DNA of 64,000 nt. Origin: CAZPXZ01 sp965219495. GTDB lineage: Bacteria > Pseudomonadota > Alphaproteobacteria > Rhodobacterales > CAZPXZ01. Below, in pieces: positions 1 through 8,411 of this stretch (its first letter is position 1; every line of letters begins with the position of its first letter). The position numbers and the translations under genes were made by a program. The notes beneath the pieces were generated by a model, which was not told the DNA's origin, made no database searches, and worked only from the letters and a program-made list of their open reading frames with translations. The stretch lies in assembly GCA_965219495.1 (NCBI GenBank), contig OZ244777.1, forward strand, positions 4,278,001 through 4,342,000, given 5' to 3'.

Positions 1-255
1 TTCGAGACCCGGGAGGGACCGGAGGGCCGACCGGAAGTCGAAGTTTCCCTGAAGTATCACGACGGGAAACCGGCGATCCGGGAACTCCAGCGCGTTTCCA
101 AACCCGGGCGCAGGGTGTATGCCAGGGCGGACAAGGTTCCGCAGGTTCGCTCCGGTCTGGGTGTGGCGATTCTTTCCACTTCGCGTGGCGTGATGACCGA
201 TTCGGAAGCCTTTCAGGCGAGGGTCGGGGGCGAAGTGCTCTGCCGGGTATTCTGA
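1..255 (+). CDS. rpsH: 30S ribosomal protein S8, 3' part
   Basis: The window opens inside this gene; 84 codons of frame 1 run to the TGA at 253-255. The visible part has the family's C-terminal motifs: a KPAIREL stretch, SKPGRRVY, then GLGVAILSTSRGVMTD and a final EVLCRVF. S8 binds the central domain of 16S rRNA and is needed for small-subunit assembly. It is the first visible gene of the spc-type operon and lies 23 bp upstream of rplF. The start is outside the window. Confidence 0.97.
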   Translation, partial: FETREGPEGRPEVEVSLKYHDGKPAIRELQRVSKPGRRVYARADKVPQVRSGLGVAILSTSRGVMTDSEAFQARVGGEVLCRVF

Positions 256-278
256 GTTCGGGATCGGGAGCAGTTGAG

Positions 279-824
279 ATGTCCAGGGTTGGCAAGGCGC
301 CGGTGCAGGTCCCCGAAAGCGTGCAGGTTTCGCTGGGAGACGGCAAGGTCGAGGTTTCGGGACCCAGGGGTTCCCTCGAATTCCGGTATCCCGAAGAGGT
401 CGAAGTGCGCTTCGCGGACGGCGCGATCACCGTTGCGCCGCTTGGCCGGGACAAGCGCGCCCAGCAAATGTGGGGAACGTCGCGGACCCGGATCCAGAAT
501 ATTGTCACTGGCGTGACCGAGGGGTTCGAGCGCTATCTCAACATTGCCGGCGTGGGATACCGCGCGCGGGCAGAGAACAACTCGCTGAAGCTGACTCTCG
601 GTTTCTCGCACGAAGTCATCTATGCCGCGCCAGAGGGCGTGACGGTGGAGACCCCGCGGCCGACGGAAGTGCGGGTTTCCGGAATTGACCGGCATGCGGT
701 GGGGCAGGCCGCCGCGGAAATTCGCCGGTTCCGTCCCCCGGAGCCTTACAACGGCAAGGGCATCAGCTACCGGGGCGAGCAGATCTACCGCAAGTCTCCG
801 CGCAAGACGCAGACCGGAGTGTAG
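279..824 (+). CDS. rplF: 50S ribosomal protein L6
   Basis: The 181-residue product has normal length for bacterial L6. It begins MSRVGKAPVQVP and ends with the conserved block PEPYNGKGISYRGEQIYRK, which contacts 23S rRNA near the sarcin-ricin loop. The ATG at 279 follows rpsH by 23 bp. Two similar L6 folds are expected, at about residues 10-82 and 90-165. It sits in the standard rpsH-rplF-rplR order and is presumably co-transcribed. Confidence 0.98.
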   Translation: MSRVGKAPVQVPESVQVSLGDGKVEVSGPRGSLEFRYPEEVEVRFADGAITVAPLGRDKRAQQMWGTSRTRIQNIVTGVTEGFERYLNIAGVGYRARAENNSLKLTLGFSHEVIYAAPEGVTVETPRPTEVRVSGIDRHAVGQAAAEIRRFRPPEPYNGKGISYRGEQIYRKSPRKTQTGV

Positions 825-828
825 CAGG

Positions 829-1188
829 ATGGCTGAAACCAAGCGGAAACAGTACGAGCGCCGCCGCCAGCGCACGCGAAATCGCATTCGCAGGGTATCG
901 GGCGACCGCTGCAGGCTGAGCGTGTTCTGTTCTTCGAAGAACGTCTACGCGCAGGTGATCGACGATCGCGCGGGCCGTACCCTGGCCGCGGCTTCCACCC
1001 TGGAGCCGGTACTCGGACTCAGGGGGCGGTGCAATCGCGCGTCGTCGGAACAGATCGGAAAGTTGCTTGCGGAACGCGCTCGCGCGGCAGGCGTCGAACA
1101 GGTTGTCTTCGACCGCGGGGGCTACCGGTACCATGGCCGCGTGCGTGTTCTGGCGGAAGCCGCGCGCGAAGCGGGATTGCAGTTCTAG
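829..1188 (+). CDS. rplR: 50S ribosomal protein L18
   Basis: This 119-residue protein starts at ATG 829, four bases after the rplF stop. It has the basic N-terminus typical of L18 (RRRQRTRNRIRR), then LSVFCSSKNVYAQVIDD, and the C-terminal FDRGGYRYHGRVRVLAEAAREAGLQF motif. L18 binds 5S rRNA and helps attach it to the large subunit. Length and gene order match the family. Confidence 0.97.
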   Translation: MAETKRKQYERRRQRTRNRIRRVSGDRCRLSVFCSSKNVYAQVIDDRAGRTLAAASTLEPVLGLRGRCNRASSEQIGKLLAERARAAGVEQVVFDRGGYRYHGRVRVLAEAAREAGLQF

Positions 1189-1199
1189 GGAGGCCGGGA

Positions 1200-1745
1200 A
1201 TGGCGCGGGGAGATAGAGACGGCAGCGATTCCGGGCTGGTCGACCGGCTGGTCCACATCAACCGGGTTGCGAAGGTGGTCAAGGGAGGCCGCAGATTCGG
1301 CTTCGCCGCCCTGGTGGTGGCCGGGGACGAGCGTGGCCGGGTCGGATTCGGAAAGGGAAAGGCGCGTGAAGTGCCGGAAGCCATCCGCAAGGCGACCGAA
1401 CAGGCGAAGTCCAGTATGGTCCGAATTCCGCTCAGGGATGGCCGGACGTTGCACCATGATCTCGAAGGGCGCCACGGGGCCGGAAAGGTGGTGCTGCGCA
1501 TGGCGCCGCGGGGAACCGGCATCATCGCCGGAGGCCCGCTCCGGGCGGTGTTCGAGGCGCTGGGAATCCAGGACATCGTGGCGAAGTCGGTCGGGAGCAA
1601 CAATCCGTACAATCTGGTGCGCGCCACGTTCGATGCGCTCTCGAAGCAGGACTCGCCCAGGAGCGTAGCCGCGCGCAGGGGAAAGAAGCCGAATGAGATC
1701 ATTTCCCGGCGCGATACTCGCGAAATTGCCGGAGACCCGGCGTGA
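1200..1745 (+). CDS. rpsE: 30S ribosomal protein S5
   Basis: A 181-residue S5. I chose ATG 1200 because it follows a GGGAGG-like ribosome site and gives the usual N-terminus before LVDRLVHINRVAKVVKGGRRF. The double-stranded RNA-binding region lies at about residues 14-77 and the C-terminal S5 domain at about 85-160, with GGPLRAVFEALGIQDIVAKSVGSNN visible in part. S5 contributes to decoding accuracy and mRNA unwinding. The reading frame is open further upstream (to 1029), but that overlaps rplR and is not conserved. Its stop overlaps the rpmD start. Confidence 0.97.
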   Translation: MARGDRDGSDSGLVDRLVHINRVAKVVKGGRRFGFAALVVAGDERGRVGFGKGKAREVPEAIRKATEQAKSSMVRIPLRDGRTLHHDLEGRHGAGKVVLRMAPRGTGIIAGGPLRAVFEALGIQDIVAKSVGSNNPYNLVRATFDALSKQDSPRSVAARRGKKPNEIISRRDTREIAGDPA

Positions 1746-1951
1746 ACGCCAGGAGAAAAAAGCCGCCGGCAACGATGACCGTGCGGCAGGTCGGCAGCCC
1801 GATCCGCCGTACCAAGGATCAGCGCGCCACCCTGCGCGGCCTTGGGCTTGACCGGATGGGACGCGTCCGCGTGCTTGAAGATACGCCCGCCGTGCGGGGA
1901 ATGGTCCGCAAGGTCCGGCACATGGTTGAAATCGTCGGAGAAGATCAATGA
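1742..1951 (+). CDS. rpmD: 50S ribosomal protein L30
   Basis: This small 69-residue protein contains the L30 signature TVRQVGSPIRRTKDQRATLRGLGL followed by VRGMVRKVRHMVEIV. The GTG start at 1742 overlaps the rpsE stop by four bases (GTGA), indicating translational coupling. L30 is absent from some lineages but normally sits between rpsE and rplO, as here. Confidence 0.96.
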   Translation: MNARRKKPPATMTVRQVGSPIRRTKDQRATLRGLGLDRMGRVRVLEDTPAVRGMVRKVRHMVEIVGEDQ

Positions 1952-2544
1952 CGGCGACCCCGGAATCCACCGACACGGCAGGTCCCGCGGTAGAAACCGG
2001 GGCGCCCGTCGCCGCGGCGGAAGAACGCGTGGAAACGGTGGCGCTTTCGGCGTTTCCCACGTCGCCGGGAGCGAGGCGGGCCAGGAGGCGGCTCGGTCGA
2101 GGTCCGGGTTCGGGCCGCGGCAAGACCTGCGGCCGCGGAACCAAGGGTCAGAAATCCCGCTCGGGGACCGCGCTCGGCGGCTTCGAGGGAGGGCAGATGC
2201 CGATACACATGCGGATGCCAAAGCGCGGATTCCGCAATGCTCCGTTCCGAAAGCGCCCCGTGGGCGTGAATCTCGGCCGCCTGCAGGAGGCGCTCGATGC
2301 CGGCAAGCTGGACGCCGCCAACGTGGTGGACGAAGCAGCGTTGATCGCGGCGGGAGTGGTTCGGCGGGCGCCGGACGGCGTCCGCATTCTGGGGGAGGGC
2401 GAAATCCGGGCTGCGCTCCAGCTCATTGCCACCGGCATCTCCAGGGCGGCGCTTGCCGCGGTGGAGAAGGCGGGGGGCTCGTTCCGGACCGTCTCCGGTG
2501 CGCCGGGCGCCGATTCCACCGAGGGTGAGGAGACAGCCACGTGA
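1948..2544 (+). CDS. rplO: 50S ribosomal protein L15, extended at both ends
   Basis: The L15 core is clear: RLGRGPGSGRGKTCGRGTKGQ at residues ~48-70, FEGGQMPIHMRMPKRGF at ~77-93 and a C-terminal L15 domain. At 198 residues it is longer than typical bacterial L15 (about 144-165). About 25 extra Ala/Thr/Pro/Glu-rich residues precede the core and an acidic tail follows it. ATG 1948 overlaps the rpmD stop (ATGA). L15 is an early 23S rRNA assembly protein. The true start could lie downstream, but no better-placed start is evident. Confidence 0.95.
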   Translation: MTATPESTDTAGPAVETGAPVAAAEERVETVALSAFPTSPGARRARRRLGRGPGSGRGKTCGRGTKGQKSRSGTALGGFEGGQMPIHMRMPKRGFRNAPFRKRPVGVNLGRLQEALDAGKLDAANVVDEAALIAAGVVRRAPDGVRILGEGEIRAALQLIATGISRAALAAVEKAGGSFRTVSGAPGADSTEGEETAT

Positions 2545-3884
2545 CATCCGCCGCCGAACAACTGGCCGCGAATCTCAGTTGGGGAGCCTTCGGGCGCGCC
2601 AAGGAACTGCAGCAGCGAATCTGGTTCACGCTGGGACTGCTGGTGGTGTACCGGCTCGGCACCTACGTGCCGATGCCGGGAATCGACCCGGAGCAGCTGG
2701 CGCGTTTCGTGGAACAGACGCAAAGCGGCCTGCTCGGCGTGTTCAACGTCTTTGCCGGGGGCGCCGTCGGGAGGCTGGCGATCTTCGCGCTCGGCATCAT
2801 GCCGTACATTTCGGCCTCGATCATCATGCAGCTGATGACCTCCATGGTGCCGGAACTCGAGCGCCTGAAGAAGGAGGGCGAGACCGGCCGCAAGCGCATC
2901 AACCAGTACACGCGCTATGGCACCGTCCTGCTGGCGACGCTGCAGGCATGGGGAATCGCCTCCGGCCTCGAAGGACAGGGCCTTGCAAGCGATCCCGGCC
3001 TTTTCTTCCGCGCTTCGGCGACCATCGCGCTGGTGGGTGGCACGGTGTTCATGATGTGGCTCGGAGAACAGATCACCGCCCGCGGCGTGGGCAACGGAAT
3101 CTCGCTCATCATTTTCGCGGGGATTATCGCCGAACTCCCCGGCGCGCTGGCGCGCCTGTTCGAGTTCGGCCGCACCGGCCAGCTGTCTGCCGCGATCATC
3201 ATCGGCGTGATTCTGCTGGCGTCCGCGGTGGTGGCCTTCGTGGTTTTCGTCGAGCGCGCCCAGCGCCGCATCCGTGTCCAGTATCCCCGCCGCCAGGTCG
3301 GCAACCAGGTGTTCCAGGGTCAGAGTTCGCACCTGCCGCTGAAAGTGAATACCGCCGGCGTGATTCCCCCGATCTTCGCGTTTTCGATCCTCCTGCTGCC
3401 GGTCACGGTAGCGAGTTTTTCCGCCGAGGGGGGTCCCGGATGGCTGACCACCGTTACAAGCATGCTGGGGCGGGGCCAGCCGCTCTATCTTGGCGCATTT
3501 GTGGCGCTGGTCGTATTCTTCGCTTTCTTTTACACGGCGGTGGTCTTCAATCCCGAAGACGTCGCCGAAAACCTGCGCAAGCAGGGCGGGTTCATTCCCG
3601 GCATCCGGCCCGGAAAGCGCACGGCGGTCTATATCGATTACGTCCTGACCCGGCTGACGGTGGTCGGCTCGGCCTATCTGGCGGCGGTTTGCCTGCTTCC
3701 GGAGTTCCTGATCTCCGAGGTCGGGGTGCCGTTCTATTTTGGCGGCACGTCGCTCCTCATCGTGGTGAGCGTGACGATGGACACGATTTCCCAGGTGCAG
3801 AGCCATCTGCTCGCGCACCAGTACCAGGCGACCCTGCGTCGCGCGACAGGACCGCAACGACCGCGCCGAAGGCGCCGGCGTTGA
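2541..3884 (+). CDS. secY: Preprotein translocase subunit SecY
   Basis: The 447-residue protein is the channel-forming subunit of the SecYEG translocon in the inner membrane. Ten hydrophobic segments are visible. Family motifs include YRLGTYVPMPGID at residues ~36-48, the GRLAIFALGIMPYISASI region before the second segment, and cytoplasmic loops rich in basic residues. The GTG start at 2541 overlaps the rplO stop by four bases. The TGA stop overlaps the TTG start of adk. Confidence 0.97.
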   Translation: MTSAAEQLAANLSWGAFGRAKELQQRIWFTLGLLVVYRLGTYVPMPGIDPEQLARFVEQTQSGLLGVFNVFAGGAVGRLAIFALGIMPYISASIIMQLMTSMVPELERLKKEGETGRKRINQYTRYGTVLLATLQAWGIASGLEGQGLASDPGLFFRASATIALVGGTVFMMWLGEQITARGVGNGISLIIFAGIIAELPGALARLFEFGRTGQLSAAIIIGVILLASAVVAFVVFVERAQRRIRVQYPRRQVGNQVFQGQSSHLPLKVNTAGVIPPIFAFSILLLPVTVASFSAEGGPGWLTTVTSMLGRGQPLYLGAFVALVVFFAFFYTAVVFNPEDVAENLRKQGGFIPGIRPGKRTAVYIDYVLTRLTVVGSAYLAAVCLLPEFLISEVGVPFYFGGTSLLIVVSVTMDTISQVQSHLLAHQYQATLRRATGPQRPRRRRRR

Positions 3885-4555
3885 ATATCGTCTTGCTTGG
3901 ACCACCGGGCGCGGGCAAGGGGACGCAGGCGAGGCGGCTTGCGGAGTCCCTCGGAATCCCGCAGCTCTCCACGGGCGACATGCTGCGCGCGGCGGTCACC
4001 GCCGGGACCGAGGTGGGGCTCCGTGCCCGCGCGATCATGGACGCCGGAATACTCGTTTCCGACGAAATCGTCTCCGGCGTGGTGGCCGAGCGTCTCGACG
4101 CGCAGGATACGGTTCCGGGTGCGCTGTTTGACGGGTTTCCGCGCACGGCCGCGCAGGCGGATTCGCTGGATCGCCTGCTCGCGGAGCGGGGGCGGAAGAT
4201 CGATGCCGTGATTGAGATCCAGCTCGACGACGATCAGCTGGTCGACCGGATTGCCGGCCGGTACACCTGCGGCGCGTGCGGCGAGGGCTACCACGATTCC
4301 AACAAGCCGACCCTGGTGGAAGGGGTCTGTGACGCGTGCGGACGCACGAATCTGGTTCGCCGAAGCGACGACAATGCCGAGGCGGTGCGTCGGCGCCTGG
4401 CGGCGTACCATGGAGAAACCAGGCCGTTGATTGCCTATTACCGGTCACGCGGGAAGTTGCGGTCCGTGGATGGCATGCAGACCATCGGCGAGGTGACGGA
4501 GCGGATACAGACCGTACTGGGAAAGCTGGAAAGCGAAGGCGAGAAATGCGGATGA
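3881..4555 (+). CDS. adk: Adenylate kinase, zinc-finger LID type
   Basis: Adk interconverts ATP+AMP and 2 ADP. The 224-residue product has the P-loop GPPGAGKGT at residues 7-15, STGDMLRA at ~30-37 and DGFPRT at ~84-89. A long LID carries four cysteines (C130, C133, C150, C153) in a CxxC...CxxC arrangement that should bind zinc. I chose TTG 3881 because it gives the canonical N-terminus directly before the P-loop and overlaps the secY stop (TTGA). The secY-adk arrangement is typical of alphaproteobacteria and Gram-positives. Confidence 0.96.
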   Translation: MNIVLLGPPGAGKGTQARRLAESLGIPQLSTGDMLRAAVTAGTEVGLRARAIMDAGILVSDEIVSGVVAERLDAQDTVPGALFDGFPRTAAQADSLDRLLAERGRKIDAVIEIQLDDDQLVDRIAGRYTCGACGEGYHDSNKPTLVEGVCDACGRTNLVRRSDDNAEAVRRRLAAYHGETRPLIAYYRSRGKLRSVDGMQTIGEVTERIQTVLGKLESEGEKCG

Positions 4556-4648
4556 ACCCGGAGTTCAGGGTTGTCGGCAAATCGCCGCCCGTCGCGGGGC
4601 GGTGCAGTCTGCGCCCGGAGACCGGACGCTTGAGGGGAGGATAGGGGA

Positions 4649-5017
4649 TTGGCCCGAATTGCAGGAGTAAACGTGCCGACCGGCAAGCGATGCGAGATCG
4701 CGCTGACCTATATTTACGGCATTGGCCGGACTTCCGCGCAGGATATCTGCCGAAAGGCGGGGGTGCCTCGGGAGCGGCGGGTGAACGAGCTCGGCGAAAC
4801 GGAAGTCAGCCGCATCCGGGAGATCATCGACCGGGAGTACATGGTGGAGGGAGACCGGCGTCGCGAGACCTCGGTGAACATCAAGCGCCTGATGGATCTC
4901 GGGTGCTATCGGGGGATTCGGCACCGGCGCGGGCTGCCGGTCCGCGGCCAGCGGACCCACACCAATGCAAGAACACGCAAAGGTCCCGCCCGGCCGATAG
5001 CCGGCAAAAAGAAATAG
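4649..5017 (+). CDS. rpsM: 30S ribosomal protein S13
   Basis: A 122-residue S13 beginning with ARIAGVNVPTGKR and ending in the basic tail GLPVRGQRTHTNARTRKG...GKKK that reaches between the subunit head and the P-site tRNA. The start is a TTG at 4649 preceded by a GGGGAGGA ribosome-binding site; no ATG gives the conserved N-terminus. It heads the alpha-type part of the operon, 93 bp after adk. Confidence 0.97.
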   Translation: MARIAGVNVPTGKRCEIALTYIYGIGRTSAQDICRKAGVPRERRVNELGETEVSRIREIIDREYMVEGDRRRETSVNIKRLMDLGCYRGIRHRRGLPVRGQRTHTNARTRKGPARPIAGKKK

Positions 5018-5045
5018 GGCGCGGGACGCTTCGAGGAGGCACGGG

Positions 5046-5435
5046 ATGGCTGTCGAAAAAAGACGCTTGCGCAAACGGGTGCGGAAGAATATTACAGCGG
5101 GTGTCGCGCACGTGCGGGCGACCTTCAACAACACGATGGTGAATATCACCGACGCCCAGGGGAACACGATCGCGTGGTCCTCGGCCGGGCTGGTCGGGTT
5201 CAAGGGATCCCGAAAATCAACGCCGTTTGCCGCCCAGATGGCAGCGGAAGACGCGGGCCGCAAGGCCCAGGAACACGGGATGACAACGCTGGAAGTCGAG
5301 GTGCTTGGTCCGGGGTCCGGCCGCGAGTCCGCTCTACGGGCCTTGCAGGCGGTGGGGTTCACCATCACCTCGATACGGGAGGTCACACCGATCCCGCACA
5401 ACGGATGCCGGCCGCCCAAACGGCGGCGGGTCTGA
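5046..5435 (+). CDS. rpsK: 30S ribosomal protein S11
   Basis: A 129-residue S11 with family motifs AHVRATFNNTMVNITD, GNTIAWSSAG, FKGSRKSTPFAAQ and the C-terminal TPIPHNGCRPPKRRRV. ATG 5046 has a GAGGAGG-like site just upstream. S11 forms part of the platform near the Shine-Dalgarno contact. rpsD, which follows rpsK in gammaproteobacteria, is absent here, as expected in alphaproteobacteria. Confidence 0.97.
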   Translation: MAVEKRRLRKRVRKNITAGVAHVRATFNNTMVNITDAQGNTIAWSSAGLVGFKGSRKSTPFAAQMAAEDAGRKAQEHGMTTLEVEVLGPGSGRESALRALQAVGFTITSIREVTPIPHNGCRPPKRRRV

Positions 5436-5490
5436 GGCGGATCCTTGGCGCGGCGTTTGCGCGGCGCCTGAATCGCATGAGGTATTCGAG

Positions 5491-6501
5491 TTGATCGAAG
5501 AACACTGGAACAGTCTGATTCGACCCGATGAGGTCAAGGCGCGGACGGGAGAGGACCCGGCGCGATTCGCCACGCTGACCGTGGAACCGCTGGAGCGGGG
5601 CTTCGGCCAGACACTCGGCAACGCCATCCGCCGCGTACTGCTTTCGAGCCTTCGCGGCGCGGCGGTGACGGCGGTGCAGATCGACGGCGTCCAGCACGAA
5701 TTCTCGTCCATCGCGGGCGTTCGCGAAGACGTCACGGACATCGTGCTCAACGTCAAGCGAATCGCGGTTCGGATGACCGTGGAAGGACCGCGAAAGGTCA
5801 CGCTGATGGCGAAGGGACCGGGCGAGGTGACGGCCGGGAATATCAAGACCAGCAACGGCATTGACATCCTCAATCCCAGGCACGCGATCTGCCACCTCGA
5901 CGAAGGGGTCGACTTCTACATGGAGTTGGTCGTGAACAGGGGCAAGGGATATGTTCCGGCCGAACAGAACCGCACCGACTCCACGCCCGTGAACGCGATC
6001 GTTGTGGACGCGATCTATACGCCGATTCGGAGAGTCGCGTACCACGTGGAACCCACGCGGGAAGGACAGGTGCTCGACTACGACAAGCTCATTCTGGACG
6101 TGGAGACCAATGGCGCCGTGAGCCCCGAGGACGCGGTCGCCTACGCATCGCGGATCCTGCAGGATCAGTTGTCGGTATTCATCAACTTTGAAGACGCGAT
6201 CGTGCCGGCGCTGGCTCCGGAGGTCACCAATCTCGCCCAGGATCCGCGCCTCCGCCGCAAGGTGGACGAACTCGAACTCACATCGCGTTCGACCAACTGC
6301 CTGAAGAATGACAACATCGTCTATATCGGCGATCTTCTGCAGAAAACCGAGGCCGAAATGCTGATCACGCCGAATTTCGGGCGCAAGTCGCTGGACGAGA
6401 TCAAGTCCGCTCTCGCCCAGATGGGGCTGGAACTCGGGATGGAGATTCCGGGCTGGCCGCCGGAGGATCTGGCAATCGCCAGCGAAGAGGAAGCCGGTTA
6501 G
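5491..6501 (+). CDS. rpoA: DNA-directed RNA polymerase subunit alpha
   Basis: The 336-residue product has the N-terminal assembly domain (FATLTVEPLERGFGQTLGNAIRRVLLSSL at ~28-56) and the C-terminal DNA/activator-contacting domain (ELTSRSTNCLKNDNIVYIGDLLQ, then NFGRKSLDEIK). The start is placed at TTG 5491. It gives the expected LIEEHWNSLIRP N-terminus and has a GAGG site seven bases upstream; the open frame further upstream overlaps rpsK and is not conserved. Confidence 0.96.
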   Translation: MIEEHWNSLIRPDEVKARTGEDPARFATLTVEPLERGFGQTLGNAIRRVLLSSLRGAAVTAVQIDGVQHEFSSIAGVREDVTDIVLNVKRIAVRMTVEGPRKVTLMAKGPGEVTAGNIKTSNGIDILNPRHAICHLDEGVDFYMELVVNRGKGYVPAEQNRTDSTPVNAIVVDAIYTPIRRVAYHVEPTREGQVLDYDKLILDVETNGAVSPEDAVAYASRILQDQLSVFINFEDAIVPALAPEVTNLAQDPRLRRKVDELELTSRSTNCLKNDNIVYIGDLLQKTEAEMLITPNFGRKSLDEIKSALAQMGLELGMEIPGWPPEDLAIASEEEAG

Positions 6502-6534
6502 CGGCCGGACGCCATTCGAACCGGGAGGAACCAG

Positions 6535-6963
6535 ATGCGGCATCGAAACGCGCGCCGGAAACTGAACCGCACCGCATCGCATCGCAGTGCGATGCTGGCC
6601 AACATGGCGTGCTCGCTGATCGAGCACGAACAGATTCGCACGACCGTGCCCAAGGCCAAGGAGTTGAAGCCGTATGTCGAACGGCTCGTCACCCTGGGCA
6701 AGAACGGAACCCTGCATGCGCGCCGGCGCGCAGTTGCGCAGATTCAGCAGGAAGCCGCGGTGCGGAAACTGTTTGCGGAGATTGCCGATCGATACCAGGA
6801 ACGCCCCGGCGGTTGCGTGCGGGTGCTGCGCGCGGGATTCCGGCGGGGCGACAATGCGCCAATGGCAGTGGTGGAATTCGTGAGCCGCAATGCCGAGGCG
6901 AAGGGCGCTGCAGACCGGGCGCGGGTTGCGGCGGAAGCGGAGGCGGAACGCGAGGATTCGTGA
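6535..6963 (+). CDS. rplQ: 50S ribosomal protein L17
   Basis: The 142-residue product begins MRHRNARRKLNRTASHRSAML, the L17 hallmark, followed by LIEHEQIRTTVPKAKELKPYVERLVTL. ATG 6535 has a GGGAGG site. A short Ala/Glu/Arg-rich tail follows the conserved AMAVVEFV strand. L17 is the last ribosomal gene of the block. Its stop overlaps the start of the Deg-type protease (GTGA). Confidence 0.96.
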   Translation: MRHRNARRKLNRTASHRSAMLANMACSLIEHEQIRTTVPKAKELKPYVERLVTLGKNGTLHARRRAVAQIQQEAAVRKLFAEIADRYQERPGGCVRVLRAGFRRGDNAPMAVVEFVSRNAEAKGAADRARVAAEAEAEREDS

Positions 6964-8399
6964 CCGGACCTGATCGCCGGAAATTTCTTTACGCGGCGAT
7001 TGTCCGCGCAGCCTTTCTCTTGCCGTTTGCGGCAGGCGTCGCCTACAGCGGACCGGGATTCGCGGAAGGGGGCGACACCCGATCTCCAACCAGCCTTGCG
7101 GAAATCAAGCTTTCCTTCGCGCCCGCAGTCCGGCGCGCGGCGCCTTCCGTGGTCAATATTCATGCGAGCCGCATGGTGCAGGAGCGCCGGAGCCTGTTTG
7201 ACGATCATCCCTTCTTCCGGGAGTTCTTCCGCGGATTCGGCGAAGGCGGGCTTGTCCGCCGGCGCATGGCGACGTCCCTCGGTTCCGGCGTGCTGGTGAG
7301 CCCGGACGGGCTCGTGGTGACCGCCGAACACATGATTTCCGAGGCAAGGGAGATTCGAGTCGTCCTGGCGGACCGGCGCGAGTACGACGCTACGGTGCTT
7401 CTTGCGGACCCGACCGCCGACCTGGCGGTTCTCCGTCTCGCGGGAGCGAGAGACCTTCCCGTGCTTCGGTTCCGGGACGCCGAAGAGCTTGAAGTGGGAG
7501 ACCTGGTGCTCGCGATCGGCAATCCGCTCGGCATCGGACAGACCGTGACGTCGGGGATCATCTCGGCGCTGGCGCGCACGGACGGCAAGGACCGCTATTT
7601 CCTGCAGACCGATGCGGCGATCAATATCGGGAACTCCGGCGGCGCCCTCGTCGACCAAGAAGGTTCTCTTGTCGGCATCAATACCGCGATTCTCACGCGC
7701 ACGGGCGGCTCGGACGGCATCGGTTTCGCCGTGCCTTCCAATCTGGCGAGTCTCGCGGTCAAAGCGGCGCGTGCGGGAAGAGATTCCATTCCCCGTCCCT
7801 GGGCGGGAATGACGGTGCAAAGCGTGGGACAGGATCTGGCGGACGCCCTGCAGATGGCCCTGCCGCGTGGACTGGTAATCAACGCCATCGATCCGCGAAG
7901 TTCCTTTGTCGAGGCGGGCGTAGAATCCGGAGATGTCCTTCTCGAGGTGAACGGCCGTCCGGTGAATTCCCTGCATGGACTCGCGTACCGGCTTCTCCTG
8001 ATCGGGCCTGGTGGAACGGCCAGCGTGCGGCTGATGCGCCGGGGCCGGACCGGCAACGTCAACGTCGCGCTGGTGGCGGAACCCGAAGCTCCACGTGGCC
8101 AGCCCTTCGTATTCGGCCGGCGAAGCGGTCCCTTTGACGGCGCCGAGGTTGCCAACAAGAATCCGGCGCTTGCGGCAATGCTGCGCCTTCAATTCGGCGG
8201 GCTGCGCGGAGTCGTCGTCCTCAGTGTCCGCCAGAGAGCCGCGAGCTGGCTCCGGCGAGGAGACGTCATTCATTCGGTGAACGGGGTGGTGATCCGGGAT
8301 GTCTCCCACTTGCGCAAGGTGGTTTCCGGCCTGCCCGGGCGCTGGAGAATCGAGATCGAACGGAACGGGAAAAGACTGCGCGCCAATTTCAGCGGATAG
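6960..8399 (+). CDS. Deg/HtrA-type periplasmic serine protease
   Basis: The 479-residue protein looks like an envelope quality-control protease. Residues 1-35 form a signal peptide with an RRKFL motif, so Tat export is possible. The trypsin-like domain (about 55-240) retains the triad as H124 (context TAEHM), D154 (PTADLAVL) and S226 (NIGNSGGAL). The usual Asn before the catalytic His is Glu here. Two PDZ-like domains follow, at about 260-350 and 395-470. GTG 6960 overlaps the rplQ stop. A protease at this position is a familiar alphaproteobacterial arrangement; calling it DegP or DegQ would go beyond the evidence. Confidence 0.9.
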   Translation: MTGPDRRKFLYAAIVRAAFLLPFAAGVAYSGPGFAEGGDTRSPTSLAEIKLSFAPAVRRAAPSVVNIHASRMVQERRSLFDDHPFFREFFRGFGEGGLVRRRMATSLGSGVLVSPDGLVVTAEHMISEAREIRVVLADRREYDATVLLADPTADLAVLRLAGARDLPVLRFRDAEELEVGDLVLAIGNPLGIGQTVTSGIISALARTDGKDRYFLQTDAAINIGNSGGALVDQEGSLVGINTAILTRTGGSDGIGFAVPSNLASLAVKAARAGRDSIPRPWAGMTVQSVGQDLADALQMALPRGLVINAIDPRSSFVEAGVESGDVLLEVNGRPVNSLHGLAYRLLLIGPGGTASVRLMRRGRTGNVNVALVAEPEAPRGQPFVFGRRSGPFDGAEVANKNPALAAMLRLQFGGLRGVVVLSVRQRAASWLRRGDVIHSVNGVVIRDVSHLRKVVSGLPGRWRIEIERNGKRLRANFSG

Positions 8400-8411
8400 C
8401 CGGGAAAACCA

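Noticed and set aside
2148..3905. Long minus-strand frame opposite rplO-secY
   Set aside because: Antisense to conserved ribosomal and SecY genes, rich in His/Arg/Gln typical of shadow translation, and without motifs.
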